DNA of 64,000 bases, taken from NCBI RefSeq assembly GCF_021172045.1, contig NZ_CP087164.1:1302001-1366000 (forward strand), in the 5' to 3' direction. Both the position numbers and the translations under genes were made by a program. Below, one piece after another: positions 16,614 through 25,537 of the stretch; the stretch's first letter is position 1, and each line of letters starts with the position of its first letter. Below the pieces are notes generated by a model. The model worked only from the letters and a program-made list of their open reading frames with translations, had not been told where the DNA came from and ran no database searches. This DNA is from Capillimicrobium parvum (lineage in GTDB: Bacteria; Actinomycetota; Thermoleophilia; Solirubrobacterales; Solirubrobacteraceae).

Positions 16614-17844
16614 GATGCGCACGGAGACGGTCATCATTGGCGCGGGCCAGGCGGGCCTCGCACTCAGCCGCCACCTCACCGCCCGAGGGCACGACCACGT
16701 TGTGCTCGAGCGCGGACGGGTCGGCGAGCGCTGGCGCTCCGAGCGCTGGGACTCCCTGAGCCTGCTGACCCCGAACTGGCTCAACCGGCTGCCCTACGCC
16801 GTACCGCTCGCCCATCCGGACGGCTTCCTCGACCGAGAGGGCGTCATCGCGTACCTGGAGTCCTATAGCGCCGGAGCGCCGGTGCGCGAGCGCACGGCGG
16901 TGGTGCGCGTCTCGCCCACGCCCGACGGCTACCACGTCGCCACCGACCGCGGCGACTGGGCGGCGCGCAACGTCGTGATCGCCACCGGCGACTGCGACGT
17001 GCCGCGCATCCCCGACGCGGCAGCCACCGCGCCGCCATCGGTGCACCAGCTGCACGCATCACGGTATCGGCGCCCCGAGCAGCTCCCCGACGGCGGCGTC
17101 TTGGTCGTGGGAGCCGGGCCGTCCGGGCAGCAGCTCGCCGCCGAGCTGCGGCGCGCCGGCCGAGACGTCGCCCTCGCCGTCGGACGCCACGCGCGCACGC
17201 CTCGCACCTACCGGGGACGCGACATCTTCGCCTGGCTGCACGCCCTCGGGCAGCTCGACGTCCACGCCGACGACGTGCCCGATCTCGCGGCCGCGCGGCG
17301 CGCACCGAGCCTCCCCGTGAGCGGGGCGGCCGGCGGCGAGTCGCTCGGGCTCGACCATCTCGCCCGCCTCGGCGTCGTCGTGACCGGCCGCTTCCTGCGA
17401 TTCACGGAGCGCACGGCACTCCTCGCCGACGACCTTGAACACCAGCTGCGCGAGGCCGACCGGCGCCTGTACCGCACGCTGGCCCGGATCGACGATCACA
17501 TCGAGCGCACCGGCGCCCCCGCCGAGCCGGCCGAGACGCTGCCATCGGTCTCGATCCGACCCGGTCCGGAGCGTCTGGCGCTCGGCACCGAGCTTCGCAC
17601 TGTGCTCTGGGCCACGGGGTACGGGCGCGCGTATCCCTGGCTCGACGTTCCGGTGCTCGACGCCGCCGGCGAGCTGGCGCATCGCGAGGGGATCACCGCC
17701 GCTCCCGGCCTCTTCGCGGTCGGCCTGCGCTTCCAACGCACCCGCAAGTCACACTTCCTCGGCGGCGTCGGAGACGACGCCGCCCACATCGCCGCGGCGA
17801 TCGCCGAAGCGCGGTGCGAGTCTCGGCTGGCGCGCGCAGCGTGA
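16600..17844 (+). CDS. FAD-dependent oxidoreductase (CzcO/FMO-like)
   Basis: 414 residues (409 from the next ATG at 16615). Two Rossmann motifs are visible, ETVIIGAGQAGLALSRHL at the N-terminus and VLVVGAGPSGQQLAAEL in the middle, then LWATGYGRAYPWLDVP, the family's ATG-type segment. The early WRSERWDSLSLLTPNW segment is shared with putative flavoprotein monooxygenases near transporters. The start at 16600 overlaps the acyl-CoA dehydrogenase gene, so translation is probably coupled. It is convergent with the large regulator gene ending at 17857. Confidence 0.86.
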   Translation: MPCTEMRTETVIIGAGQAGLALSRHLTARGHDHVVLERGRVGERWRSERWDSLSLLTPNWLNRLPYAVPLAHPDGFLDREGVIAYLESYSAGAPVRERTAVVRVSPTPDGYHVATDRGDWAARNVVIATGDCDVPRIPDAAATAPPSVHQLHASRYRRPEQLPDGGVLVVGAGPSGQQLAAELRRAGRDVALAVGRHARTPRTYRGRDIFAWLHALGQLDVHADDVPDLAAARRAPSLPVSGAAGGESLGLDHLARLGVVVTGRFLRFTERTALLADDLEHQLREADRRLYRTLARIDDHIERTGAPAEPAETLPSVSIRPGPERLALGTELRTVLWATGYGRAYPWLDVPVLDAAGELAHREGITAAPGLFAVGLRFQRTRKSHFLGGVGDDAAHIAAAIAEARCESRLARAA

Positions 17845-17856
17845 GCCAGGCCGGTC

Positions 17857-20800
17857 TCAGCCTTCGAGCGCCTGCCTGAGGTCGGGCAGTCCGCCGGTGA
17901 TGTTGCGGCGCAGCCGCTGCGCGGCCTCGAGGTGATCCTGGCGCTCGAGCGCCTCGACGATGCCGTCGTGCTGCGCCGCCGAGCGCTCGATCCGCGCCGG
18001 ATCGAGCATGTAGGTCTGCTCGTAGCGCAGGAGCGCCTTCTTGAGCGGCCGCAGCGCGTCGAGCAACGGCTCGTTGCCGCATCGAGCTGTGAGCTGCATA
18101 TGGAAGTCGTCGTCCGCGAGAATGGCGGCCGAGGGATCGTGCCGCGCGGCGCGAAGGCGCTGGTTCGCGCTTCGCAGGACGGCGATCGCGCCTTCATCGA
18201 ACGGCGGCGCCTGCCGGACCGCGATGGTCTCCAGCACGAGAACGAGCGGATAGAGCTCCCGGGCCTCGGACATCGCAAGCCGCGCCCGGCGGAACACGCC
18301 GTCGCCCGCCCGCTCGAGAAGCCCGCCACGGGCGAGCGCGTCGAGGGTCTGCGCCGCCGCCTCGGTCGTCACGTCGATCTGGGCAGCGACGGTGGGAGCG
18401 TCGGCCGTGTCGCCGGCCGCCCTGAGCACGCCAGCGAGCGATCGCGCGTCGATGTCGTAGCAGCATCGCGCGGCGCCGGCCAGTTGCGTCATCCAGTCGA
18501 GCACGGCCGGCAGCGCGACACCGGCAACCTGCTCGGCGTGGGGGACGTCCTCCCAGAGGTCGAGGACGCGCTCGAGATGGCGCAGAGCCTCGCTCAGGCC
18601 GGACACCGCCTCGGCCTCCTGCGCCGCGCGAAGCGAGGCGGTGAGCGCCTCCACCGGCCGCCCGGCCGCGATCCAGTGCTCTGACATCTCGGCGGCGACC
18701 GTGCGACGGCACGCCGCCAGCGCCGGCTTCTCGCTGAGAGCGTTCGCGAGGCGCTCATGGACCTCCTCGCGCTCGCCCGGCAGTAGCGTGGCGTATGCCG
18801 CCTCGGCCAGGAGCGCGTGACGGAAGCGGTAGGTGCCGCTCGCGCGATCCGGGACCATCAAGTCGTGGTCGACGGCCTGGCGCAGCGCCTCGATGACCAC
18901 CCGATCGGGCAGGTCCAGCGCAGCGCTCAGCAGCGCGTGGGAAGCCTGCCTGCGCACGGCGGCGGCCGCGCGGAGGACCGACCTGCTCGTCGCGTCGAGC
19001 CGCACAAAGCCGGTCAGCAAGACGTCGCGGAGCAGGCGCGGAAGGGTCTGCTCGCCGCGCAGCGCCGCCGCGAGGAGCTCTTGGGCGAAGAACGGGTTGC
19101 CCTGTGCACGGGCGCAGACGCCCTGGGTCACTTCGGCCGGAACCGGGCTGTCGCTGTTGCGGGCGAGCAGGGTCTCCAGCTCGTCGTCGCTGAGCGGCCC
19201 GAGCTCGATGGCCTCCACGAGGCCGGCGCGCCGGAGCTCCGTCCACAGCCGAGTCGCGGAGTCGTGGGCCTGAACGGTGTCAGAGCGCCAGCTCGCCAGC
19301 AGCATGATCGGCCGGTCGCGGACCGCGTGGGCCAGAAACGTGAGGAGATCGAGCGTCGAGCCGTCGGCCCAGTGAAGGTCCTCGATCACGAGAACGACGG
19401 GCGCGGTGGCGCTGAGGCGACCGAGCAGCACGGTGATCTCCTCGAAGAGCTGCAGCCTCGACTCTCCGGCGTGGCGCTCTGCGGGCACGGCGGACGGCGC
19501 TTCGGACGTCGCCGGAACCAGGCGACGCAGCTCGTGCAGGCCGTCGATCTTCGCGGAGTCCCGCAAGGGCCGCAGCGCCTCGATAAGTGGGACGTAGGGC
19601 AGCGCGGCACCGAGGAGGTCGATGCAGCGCCCGGTGAGCACCGTCGCGCCCCGGGCACGGGCCCGCTCGGCCAGCTCGGCGGCGAGGCGAGTCTTGCCGA
19701 TGCCGGCCGGGCCGGCGATCAGCATCGCGGTACCCCGCCCGGCGGCGGCGGCGGAGAGCGCGCGCTCGAGTCGCGCCAGCTCCTCCTCGCGGCCCACGAG
19801 GCATTCCGGAGCGGGAGCGGGGAGCGGACGAGCAGGCCGAGCGGCTGAGTACCGCTCGCGCGCCGGCGCCTCGACCGGAGCGATCTCCAGCGCGGGATCC
19901 TGGTTGAGGATCTGGTACTCGAGCTCGCTCAAAGCCGCGGGCGGATCGATTCCGAGCTCGTCCTGCAGCCCGCGGCGGAACTCGCGATAGACGGTGAGCG
20001 CCTCGGCGTGGCGTCCGGCGCGGTAGAGCGCCAGCATGAGCTGGCCGCAGAGGCGCTGGCGAAGCGGGTGGCTCAGGACGAGCGACCGCAACTCGCCGAC
20101 CACGTCGCCGTGCTGCCCCAGCGCGAGCTCGGCCTCGATGCGATCCTCGACGGTGGCAAGGCGCAACTCCTCGATGTGCGCAGCCTCCACGACGGCGAAC
20201 GGCTGCGAGAACTCGGCCAACGCCGGCCCGCGCCAGAGAGCCAGCGCGGCGCGAAGCCGATCGGCGGCGGCCGCGGCATCACCCTCGGCGAGCGCGGTCC
20301 GGGCCTCCGCCCGAAGCCGCTTGAAGTGCAGGAGATCGACCGCCTCAGGCGCGACCTCGAGGGCGTAGCCGGGCGGCCGCGTGCGGAGCACATCGCTCGG
20401 CAGGACCTTGCGAAGCTGGGACACGTAGATGTGCACCATCTTCACCGCCGTTGACGGGACGTCCTCGCCCCAGAGGGCGTCCACCAGCACATCGACGGGG
20501 ACGGTGCGATTGGGCTCGAGCAGCAGCCGAGCCAGCAGGGCCCGCCGCTGGTTACCGCCCGTGGCGACGGACGCGCCTCGTTGGAGCACGTCGAGCGGAC
20601 CGAGGATGCGGAACTCCGTCCGGTGGCTGGCCAGGTCCACCGACGTCGCCGCCGCCAAGCGCCCTGGCGGCGGGCCCGACTCCGCCGGTGGCGCCTGCGC
20701 CGTGCGGATGGCGGAGAGGGTCACGCCGCCACGTTCCCGCCTCGAACGCGAGACATCCAGGGGGCTGGCTCGCGTGACGACAAGTTGCTGTCCGCCTCCC

Positions 20801-20859
20801 CACGGTGCGGGTAGCCGCACCGTGACCGGCACGCGCACGCAAGCCGACACCCCGGACAC
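17857..20859 (-). CDS. SARP/BTAD regulator - AAA ATPase - GntR-type FCD fusion protein
   Basis: One uninterrupted 1000-codon frame. Residues about 82-170 are an OmpR/SARP winged helix (FRILGPLDVLQRG...GYALEVAP), about 175-325 a BTAD tetratricopeptide domain, and about 353-720 a LuxR/MalT-type ATPase (Walker A GPAGIGKT at 383-390, Walker B VVLVIEDLHWAD near 490). The usual TPR tail is cut short. From about 800 a winged-helix-like segment (VTTEAAAQTLDALARGGLLERA) leads into an FCD domain, normally the ligand domain of FadR-type GntR repressors. Its metal-site residues fit as Asp916, His920, His964 and Asn986 (normally His). The start is uncertain; a GTG at 20724 would remove 45 unconserved residues. 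It lies convergent with the OsmC operon and may sense an acyl or carboxylate ligand. Confidence 0.85.
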   Translation of the reverse strand: MSGVSACVRVPVTVRLPAPWGGGQQLVVTRASPLDVSRSRRERGGVTLSAIRTAQAPPAESGPPPGRLAAATSVDLASHRTEFRILGPLDVLQRGASVATGGNQRRALLARLLLEPNRTVPVDVLVDALWGEDVPSTAVKMVHIYVSQLRKVLPSDVLRTRPPGYALEVAPEAVDLLHFKRLRAEARTALAEGDAAAAADRLRAALALWRGPALAEFSQPFAVVEAAHIEELRLATVEDRIEAELALGQHGDVVGELRSLVLSHPLRQRLCGQLMLALYRAGRHAEALTVYREFRRGLQDELGIDPPAALSELEYQILNQDPALEIAPVEAPARERYSAARPARPLPAPAPECLVGREEELARLERALSAAAAGRGTAMLIAGPAGIGKTRLAAELAERARARGATVLTGRCIDLLGAALPYVPLIEALRPLRDSAKIDGLHELRRLVPATSEAPSAVPAERHAGESRLQLFEEITVLLGRLSATAPVVLVIEDLHWADGSTLDLLTFLAHAVRDRPIMLLASWRSDTVQAHDSATRLWTELRRAGLVEAIELGPLSDDELETLLARNSDSPVPAEVTQGVCARAQGNPFFAQELLAAALRGEQTLPRLLRDVLLTGFVRLDATSRSVLRAAAAVRRQASHALLSAALDLPDRVVIEALRQAVDHDLMVPDRASGTYRFRHALLAEAAYATLLPGEREEVHERLANALSEKPALAACRRTVAAEMSEHWIAAGRPVEALTASLRAAQEAEAVSGLSEALRHLERVLDLWEDVPHAEQVAGVALPAVLDWMTQLAGAARCCYDIDARSLAGVLRAAGDTADAPTVAAQIDVTTEAAAQTLDALARGGLLERAGDGVFRRARLAMSEARELYPLVLVLETIAVRQAPPFDEGAIAVLRSANQRLRAARHDPSAAILADDDFHMQLTARCGNEPLLDALRPLKKALLRYEQTYMLDPARIERSAAQHDGIVEALERQDHLEAAQRLRRNITGGLPDLRQALEG

Positions 20860-21072
20860 GCCAGTTCGCGATGCTCAGTCGATGAACAGCGGCCTGTCGT
20901 CGCCGACGCCGGGCCTGCGCTGCATGAGCCTGCACCGTACGTGAGCATCGTCATAGGGCGACCGATGCCGCGCAACGCATGGGTAGCGACAGCGCGGACG
21001 AACTCCCTCGCGCCGCTCCTGACAGGCGAAAGCGGAAGCGTGCTCGATCGGAGCACACCGGATCGCGATCGA

Positions 21073-21621
21073 CTAGCGCCGGCCTGGTGTCAGCATCTCG
21101 ATGCCGTATTCCGGCGCCTTCGCTGCCGCGCGCTCCAGTCGGTTTCGGCGCTCGACGTCACTGAGCTCGGGCGCCGGCGAGGTCCGGGTCGAAACTGGGT
21201 CGCCGAACTCGGCGAAGAAGCTCTCAAGGCCGGCGGGCGCGACCGTGCACAGCAGTCTCGCCGCCGCGTCCGCAGTGTTGCGGAAGGCGTGGGGTGCGTT
21301 GGCCGGGATGTTCGCTGAATCCCCAGCCTCCAATCTCATTGGTGGAAGGTCGCGCAGCTGCACCTCGATCGAGCCCGCCAACACCCGGAAGCATTCCTCG
21401 AAGTTGTGACGGTGCGGCGGAGGCCCGCCACCCGGCGGAATGAGCATGTCGAGCATCGCGAAGCGGCCGGCAGTCTGCTCACCCGCGAGCAGCACGGTGT
21501 AGGTGTCGCCGACCACCGCGAGGTGGACGAGCGCCTCGTCGTCGGAACGCGCGATCGCGAGCTCGCGCGTCAGATCATCGGCCGTCAGGGGCGACGTGGC
21601 TCGAACTGGAGGGTTGTTCAT
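21073..21621 (-). CDS. cupin domain-containing protein
   Basis: 182 residues with a single conserved cupin barrel. Motif 1 is PPGGGPPPHRHNFEECFRV and motif 2 is ANIPANAPHAFRN, giving the usual two His, one Glu and a second-motif His for a metal. The ATG at 21621 has an AAGGA eight bases upstream; longer in-frame starts add Arg-rich non-conserved sequence. Small cupins like this are often quercetinase-like or sensor proteins; no substrate can be assigned. It is followed by about 210 bp of non-coding DNA before the large regulator gene, read in the same direction. Confidence 0.85.
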   Translation of the reverse strand: MNNPPVRATSPLTADDLTRELAIARSDDEALVHLAVVGDTYTVLLAGEQTAGRFAMLDMLIPPGGGPPPHRHNFEECFRVLAGSIEVQLRDLPPMRLEAGDSANIPANAPHAFRNTADAAARLLCTVAPAGLESFFAEFGDPVSTRTSPAPELSDVERRNRLERAAAKAPEYGIEMLTPGRR

Positions 21622-21706
21622 GTTGTTCCTTCCTGTCGACAATCGGACGATCCGGCGTCGCGATGAGTGCTCGCGATGCCGGCGAGGACTTCGATGAGCG
21701 TGCGCA

Positions 21707-22138
21707 TCAACGGGCTCCTTGTCGCCGAACAAGCGAGTGCCGTCCATGCGTCATCCGATCATCGGCTGGGTCGTTCATGTCAGCGCGAGGACGAGGCCCG
21801 CAGCGACGAGCAGTGCCGCGGTGACCCCGTGGACACCCAAATGCCTTTGCGAGCTTCCCGCCGTTCGTGAGGACGATCAGCGCGTCCGCGGTCGGGGTGA
21901 TCGCCGCGGCGACGAGCACCCAGCCGAGCGTCGTGCGACCCGCGGACGCCCAGGCCACGAGCGGCACCACCCCGGAGGTGATGTCGCGGGCCCCCTTGAT
22001 CTCGGTCAGACCGCGGAAATTGTCTGCGGCGATACCGAAGTCGAGGGTCGCCTGCCGGGGCTGAAGGATGAAGCGAGCGCCGAGGACGATGATCGCGATA
22101 CATGCGATGAGTCCGACTGATAGCGCGGCGAGATGCAT
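21707..22138 (-). CDS. DUF4267-like small membrane protein with apparent 3' frameshift
   Basis: Starts at the ATG at 22138 with AAGGA upstream. The first 100 residues fit the four-helix DUF4267 family (LGARFILQP, then GIADNFRGLTEIKGARDITSGVV-like region, then WVLVAAAITPTADALIVLTNGGKLAKAFG). After AFG the frame turns into Arg/Pro-rich sequence to 21707. Removing one G from the GGG at 21836-21838 gives a natural end, VHGVTAALLVAAGLVLALT, with a stop at 21775-21777. So there is a one-base insertion, either real or a sequencing error. It is divergent from the TetR gene across a strong palindrome and is probably its target. Confidence 0.75.
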   Translation of the reverse strand: MHLAALSVGLIACIAIIVLGARFILQPRQATLDFGIAADNFRGLTEIKGARDITSGVVPLVAWASAGRTTLGWVLVAAAITPTADALIVLTNGGKLAKAFGCPRGHRGTARRCGPRPRADMNDPADDRMTHGRHSLVRRQGAR

Positions 22139-22169
22139 GAGCGTGCGTCCTTTCGGGCCTCGTGGCGGA

Positions 22170-22192
22170 TTACGGCTACAGTGTAGCCGTAA
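22170..22192. promoter_or_regulatory. TetR-type operator palindrome
   Basis: Perfect 10-bp inverted arms TTACGGCTAC and GTAGCCGTAA separated by AGT. The site lies 32 bp before the DUF4267 gene start and 51 bp before the TetR gene start, between two divergent genes. Size and symmetry fit a TetR dimer site, so I infer autoregulation plus control of the membrane-protein gene. Confidence 0.75.
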
Positions 22193-22242
22193 ATCGAACG
22201 ACGTCAAGCCTATGCCGGTGACCCGGCGATACGATCGACGTG

Positions 22243-22989
22243 ATGGCCGCGCCCGCACGTCGTCCCAAAGACGCCGCTCCGGCTCCCGGGAGCGCGGCCT
22301 GGTGGAGCGCGCGGGCGGTGCCGCCGACTGATCGTGGGCGAGGCCGCCCGCCCCGCAGCTTCGAGAACATCGTCTCCGTCGCCGCCGACCTTGTCGACGA
22401 GTTCGGAGTCGACGGCGTGAACATGCGTCTGCTGGCCGAACGGCTGGAGACCGGCACGGCCACCCTCTACCGCCATGTCACCGGCAAGGACGAGCTGATG
22501 GTCTACGTGCTCGACTCGCGGATGGGCGAGATCGTGGGCGCCTACGACGCGGAGGCGGCTCGCCCGCGAACCTGGCGGGAGGCGCTTGAGCGGATCGCCT
22601 TCGCGTATCGCGGGTTCCTCATCGCCCATCCCAACGTGCTTCCGCTCCTCGTCGGCCGGCTGCCGGTCGGGCCGCACGCACTGACCATCCGGGAGCGCAG
22701 CCTCGCCGCGCTCACCGAGCGCGGCTTCTCCCAGGAGCTGGCTGCTCGGGCGTTCACCACGCTCCTGCAATACGTCGTCGGCTCTGCCGTGACGCAGGCC
22801 GGCTCTCCCGCTCCCGACGAGGCGGCCGCCATCCGGCACTATTACCGCTCTCTGGACGTGGCCGTGTATCCGCACGTCGCAGCGGCGGCCGAGGCGCTCA
22901 CGCACACCCCGCGCGAGGCGGGATTCGTCGAGGGCCTGGAGATCGTGCTCGATGGCATCGATCGCACCCGCCGGCGCAGCGCGCGTTAG
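22243..22989 (+). CDS. TetR/AcrR family transcriptional regulator
   Basis: 248-residue TetR-family repressor. After a 35-residue Pro/Arg-rich tail, the helix-turn-helix spans about residues 40-85: [16 protein letters not shown], then [26 protein letters not shown] TetR_C-type ligand domain follows ([16 protein letters not shown]). The ATG at 22243 is preceded in frame by a GTG at 22240, either of which could be used. The gene is divergent from a DUF4267 membrane-protein gene with a palindrome between them. The inducer is unknown. Confidence 0.88.
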   Translation: MAAPARRPKDAAPAPGSAAWWSARAVPPTDRGRGRPPRSFENIVSVAADLVDEFGVDGVNMRLLAERLETGTATLYRHVTGKDELMVYVLDSRMGEIVGAYDAEAARPRTWREALERIAFAYRGFLIAHPNVLPLLVGRLPVGPHALTIRERSLAALTERGFSQELAARAFTTLLQYVVGSAVTQAGSPAPDEAAAIRHYYRSLDVAVYPHVAAAAEALTHTPREAGFVEGLEIVLDGIDRTRRRSAR

Positions 22990-23099
22990 CCGGCGACCGT
23001 CGTGACCGGTGCGGCCCGGACAAGGACGGGATCGCCTGTCGCGGCATCGCTCATGGCGGTGGCAGACTCCCATGCGGAGTGCGGCGAACACGGAGGCGT

Positions 23100-23997
23100 T
23101 CGACCACTCGGATGCGGCACGCGCCGCGCCGACCGCGCTTCCGCTTCGAGGCAAGTCCGGTAGCGACGAAAGACGCGTAGCCGCAGAGCACCGCGATGCC
23201 CAGCGTGAGCGCCGTCGCGGCGTTGTCGAGCGCTGCGTCCTTGGGGGCGCTTGTCGTTTTGGGCCTTCTCCCAGAGGCCGTGGCCGATAATCAGCCATGC
23301 GACCATCGTGGTGACGGCGCACACCATGATCGCGCCGAGTCGCGGCCAGCCCAGTCGGCCGCTTGAGCTGCCAGATCGACACGCTCAGGAGCGCGTACGC
23401 GCCCGTTCCGAAGGCCGCCACGACCGCGCTAAACAGCCCGCTGAACGCGCGCCACGGGCGGTTGGTCCGCACCATCCCGCTCAGCAAGCGGACATGCCCG
23501 AGGCCTGCGGGCATGACGTAGCGGACTTCCGCGCGCGCGTGGGGGACCGTCTCGCGGCGGACGGGCGTGAGAACCTCCGTGGGCCGGCGCCCCCGAGCTG
23601 GTTGCGCCCCTCGAGCGCCTCCTCGGCGATGTCGCCGATCAGTGCGATGGCCGCCTTGCGCACGCGGGGCTTCAGGAGCGTCGCACCGAACGCGGGAATG
23701 TTCACGACGCCGACCTTGTCGTGTCTGTCGACGGCGGCGACGAGCGGGCGCGCCCCGTCACGCAGCGGGGACGTCGGTGAGGCAGATCGCGACGTCCCAG
23801 CCTTCCGCGCTCCGCGCCTGGCAACCCGCGTCGAGGATGGCCTCGACGCTCTCACGGCGGGCGAGCAACGGCTCATCGGCGAGCGCTACGAGCCAACTGC
23901 CGTCGTGTTGGCGGTCGAGCAGCTCCGGCAGCTGCTCGGCGAGGTCGACAGCGATCCGCGCCGGCAGCTCAGGCGCTGCAAACAGCCCGACGCGCAT
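23100..23997 (-). pseudogene. frameshifted paralogue of the membrane protein encoded at 24315-25475
   Basis: On the minus strand, pieces in different frames line up in order with the intact neighbour. These are MRVGLFAAPELP...GWDVAICLTDVP (start ATG 23997), then [11 protein letters not shown]...[19 protein letters not shown], then [19 protein letters not shown] with RTNRPWR, then [16 protein letters not shown], then [19 protein letters not shown]. At least three frame changes are needed. One is a single extra C in the run at 23767-23770. The copy points away from the intact gene, so the two form an inverted divergent pair. The end near 23100 is approximate; the C-terminal part seems lost. Confidence 0.75.
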
Positions 23998-24314
23998 CGT
24001 TCGCGCACGGTCGCTGGGGCTCGCCGGCGATCGATCCAGGACCCTCATGACCCTGACCCCGGTTCTCGCCCCTGTAAGGGCGGCGCGGTGTGAAGCCTGC
24101 GCCGGGGTCGGCGCATCGGCATACGGGCGCCACTGGCGCATGGTCGACCCGGGCACGGTGAACGGCTCGCGGGGCAGCTCGTCGAGCACCTGCCGACGCG
24201 CGCTGGCCGAGCGGCTCCGCCTTCTCGGCGCATCGCCATTCCGCACGAAGGTCAGCAGCATTGCTCCTCGCGCGGAGGAACAGCCATCGGCGGTAGGGCA
24301 TCGGACAGGTAACG

Positions 24315-25475
24315 TTGCGGATCGTGGGGTTGTCGGATCGCGACGAGCTGGTGTTGGGCCTGCTGGGCGCTCCGGGGTGGCCTACGGAGATCGCGGAAGC
24401 GCTGGCTGAAGACCTGCCCGGACTGCTGGCGGAGCGCGTGTCCGACGCGGTCTCGTGGCGCATCCCGGTCCGGACCGACCCCGCGGTGGCGGACATGAGT
24501 CACGGTGTCGAGGCCATCGACTTCGCGCGTGCGCGCTTGCTCCGCGACGGTTGGGATATGGCCGTCTGCATCACTGACGCTCCGTTGCGCATCGGAACGC
24601 GTCCTGTCGTCGCGGACGCCAGTGCCACGCATGGGGTGGCACTGATCTCGCTGCCCGCGCTCGGGGCGGTACAGACGCGCCGTCGCGCGCGCGACGCGGT
24701 CATCCGGCTCGTCGACGGACTGGCCGGCGAGAGCCTCGAGCTCGGCGAGCGTGGCCCGAGGCGACGCGCGCGGGTCAGCAATCGCATCGCCTCTTTGGCG
24801 GCACCGATCCGCGCGGTCGAACCGCCCGACGACGACGTCGATCTCCGGTTCGTCGCTGCGGTGGTGCGCGGGAACGTGCGGCTTTTGGCCGGCATGGTCC
24901 GTGCCAACAGGCCCTGGCGCCTGATCGTTCGACTCTCGCGGGCGCTGGCGGCCGCCACAGCGGCGGTCGTCTTCGCGCTCGTCACCTCGGACCTTTGGGT
25001 GCTGGCGGATGCCCTGAATTGGCTTCGCCTCCTGGTCCTCACCGTGCTGTCGGTCGGCGCGACGGTCGTCTGGCTGATCGTCTCGCACCGCCTGTGGGAG
25101 GCGCGGCAGGGGCGAGGGAGCCGTCAGCAGACAGTCCTTTTCAACGCGGCTACGACGCTGACCCTGCTCCTCGGAGCCGCGTCGCTGTATGCGGCGCTGT
25201 TTGCGCTCACCCTCGCGGCGGCTGCGGTGGTAATAGACGCCGGGGTGCTGGGCGAAGCGCTCGGCCACGACGCCGGCTTCGGCGACTACGCGGCCCTGGC
25301 CTGGATGGCAAGCTCGCTCGCGACGATCGCTGGTGGGCTGGGCGCGGGCCTTGAGAGCGACGAAACCGTGCGCGAGGCCGCTTACGGCTACCGCGTCGAG
25401 CGGGCCAGCGAGCGCGACAGCCGGAGCATCGAGTCCCCGGTAGGCGAGTCCAGCAGACAGGGTTTCGTGGCGTAG
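24315..25475 (+). CDS. conserved actinobacterial-type protein with C-terminal membrane helices, function unknown
   Basis: 386 residues from a TTG start at 24315, with AGG five bases upstream and a start matching the MRVG of its broken paralogue (GTG at 24324 is an alternative). Residues 1-160 are soluble: WRIPVRTD, RDGWDMAVCITDAPLR, VALISLPALGA. Then VRLLAGMVRANRPWR leads into four to five hydrophobic helices (about 205-350). I do not know the function. The intact copy is followed after 62 bp by a ClpC-like ATPase gene in the same direction, so the two may be co-transcribed. Confidence 0.8.
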   Translation: MRIVGLSDRDELVLGLLGAPGWPTEIAEALAEDLPGLLAERVSDAVSWRIPVRTDPAVADMSHGVEAIDFARARLLRDGWDMAVCITDAPLRIGTRPVVADASATHGVALISLPALGAVQTRRRARDAVIRLVDGLAGESLELGERGPRRRARVSNRIASLAAPIRAVEPPDDDVDLRFVAAVVRGNVRLLAGMVRANRPWRLIVRLSRALAAATAAVVFALVTSDLWVLADALNWLRLLVLTVLSVGATVVWLIVSHRLWEARQGRGSRQQTVLFNAATTLTLLLGAASLYAALFALTLAAAAVVIDAGVLGEALGHDAGFGDYAALAWMASSLATIAGGLGAGLESDETVREAAYGYRVERASERDSRSIESPVGESSRQGFVA

Positions 25476-25537
25476 GTTCGGGGTAGGGCAGCCATCGGCC
25501 GAATCACGGCACCAACGCGCGCGCCAGGAGGTCTGAC

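Noticed and set aside
17844-17857. Possible terminator between the convergent FMO-like and SARP fusion genes
   Set aside because: Only 12 bp separate the stops and no stem-loop with a T-run is seen.
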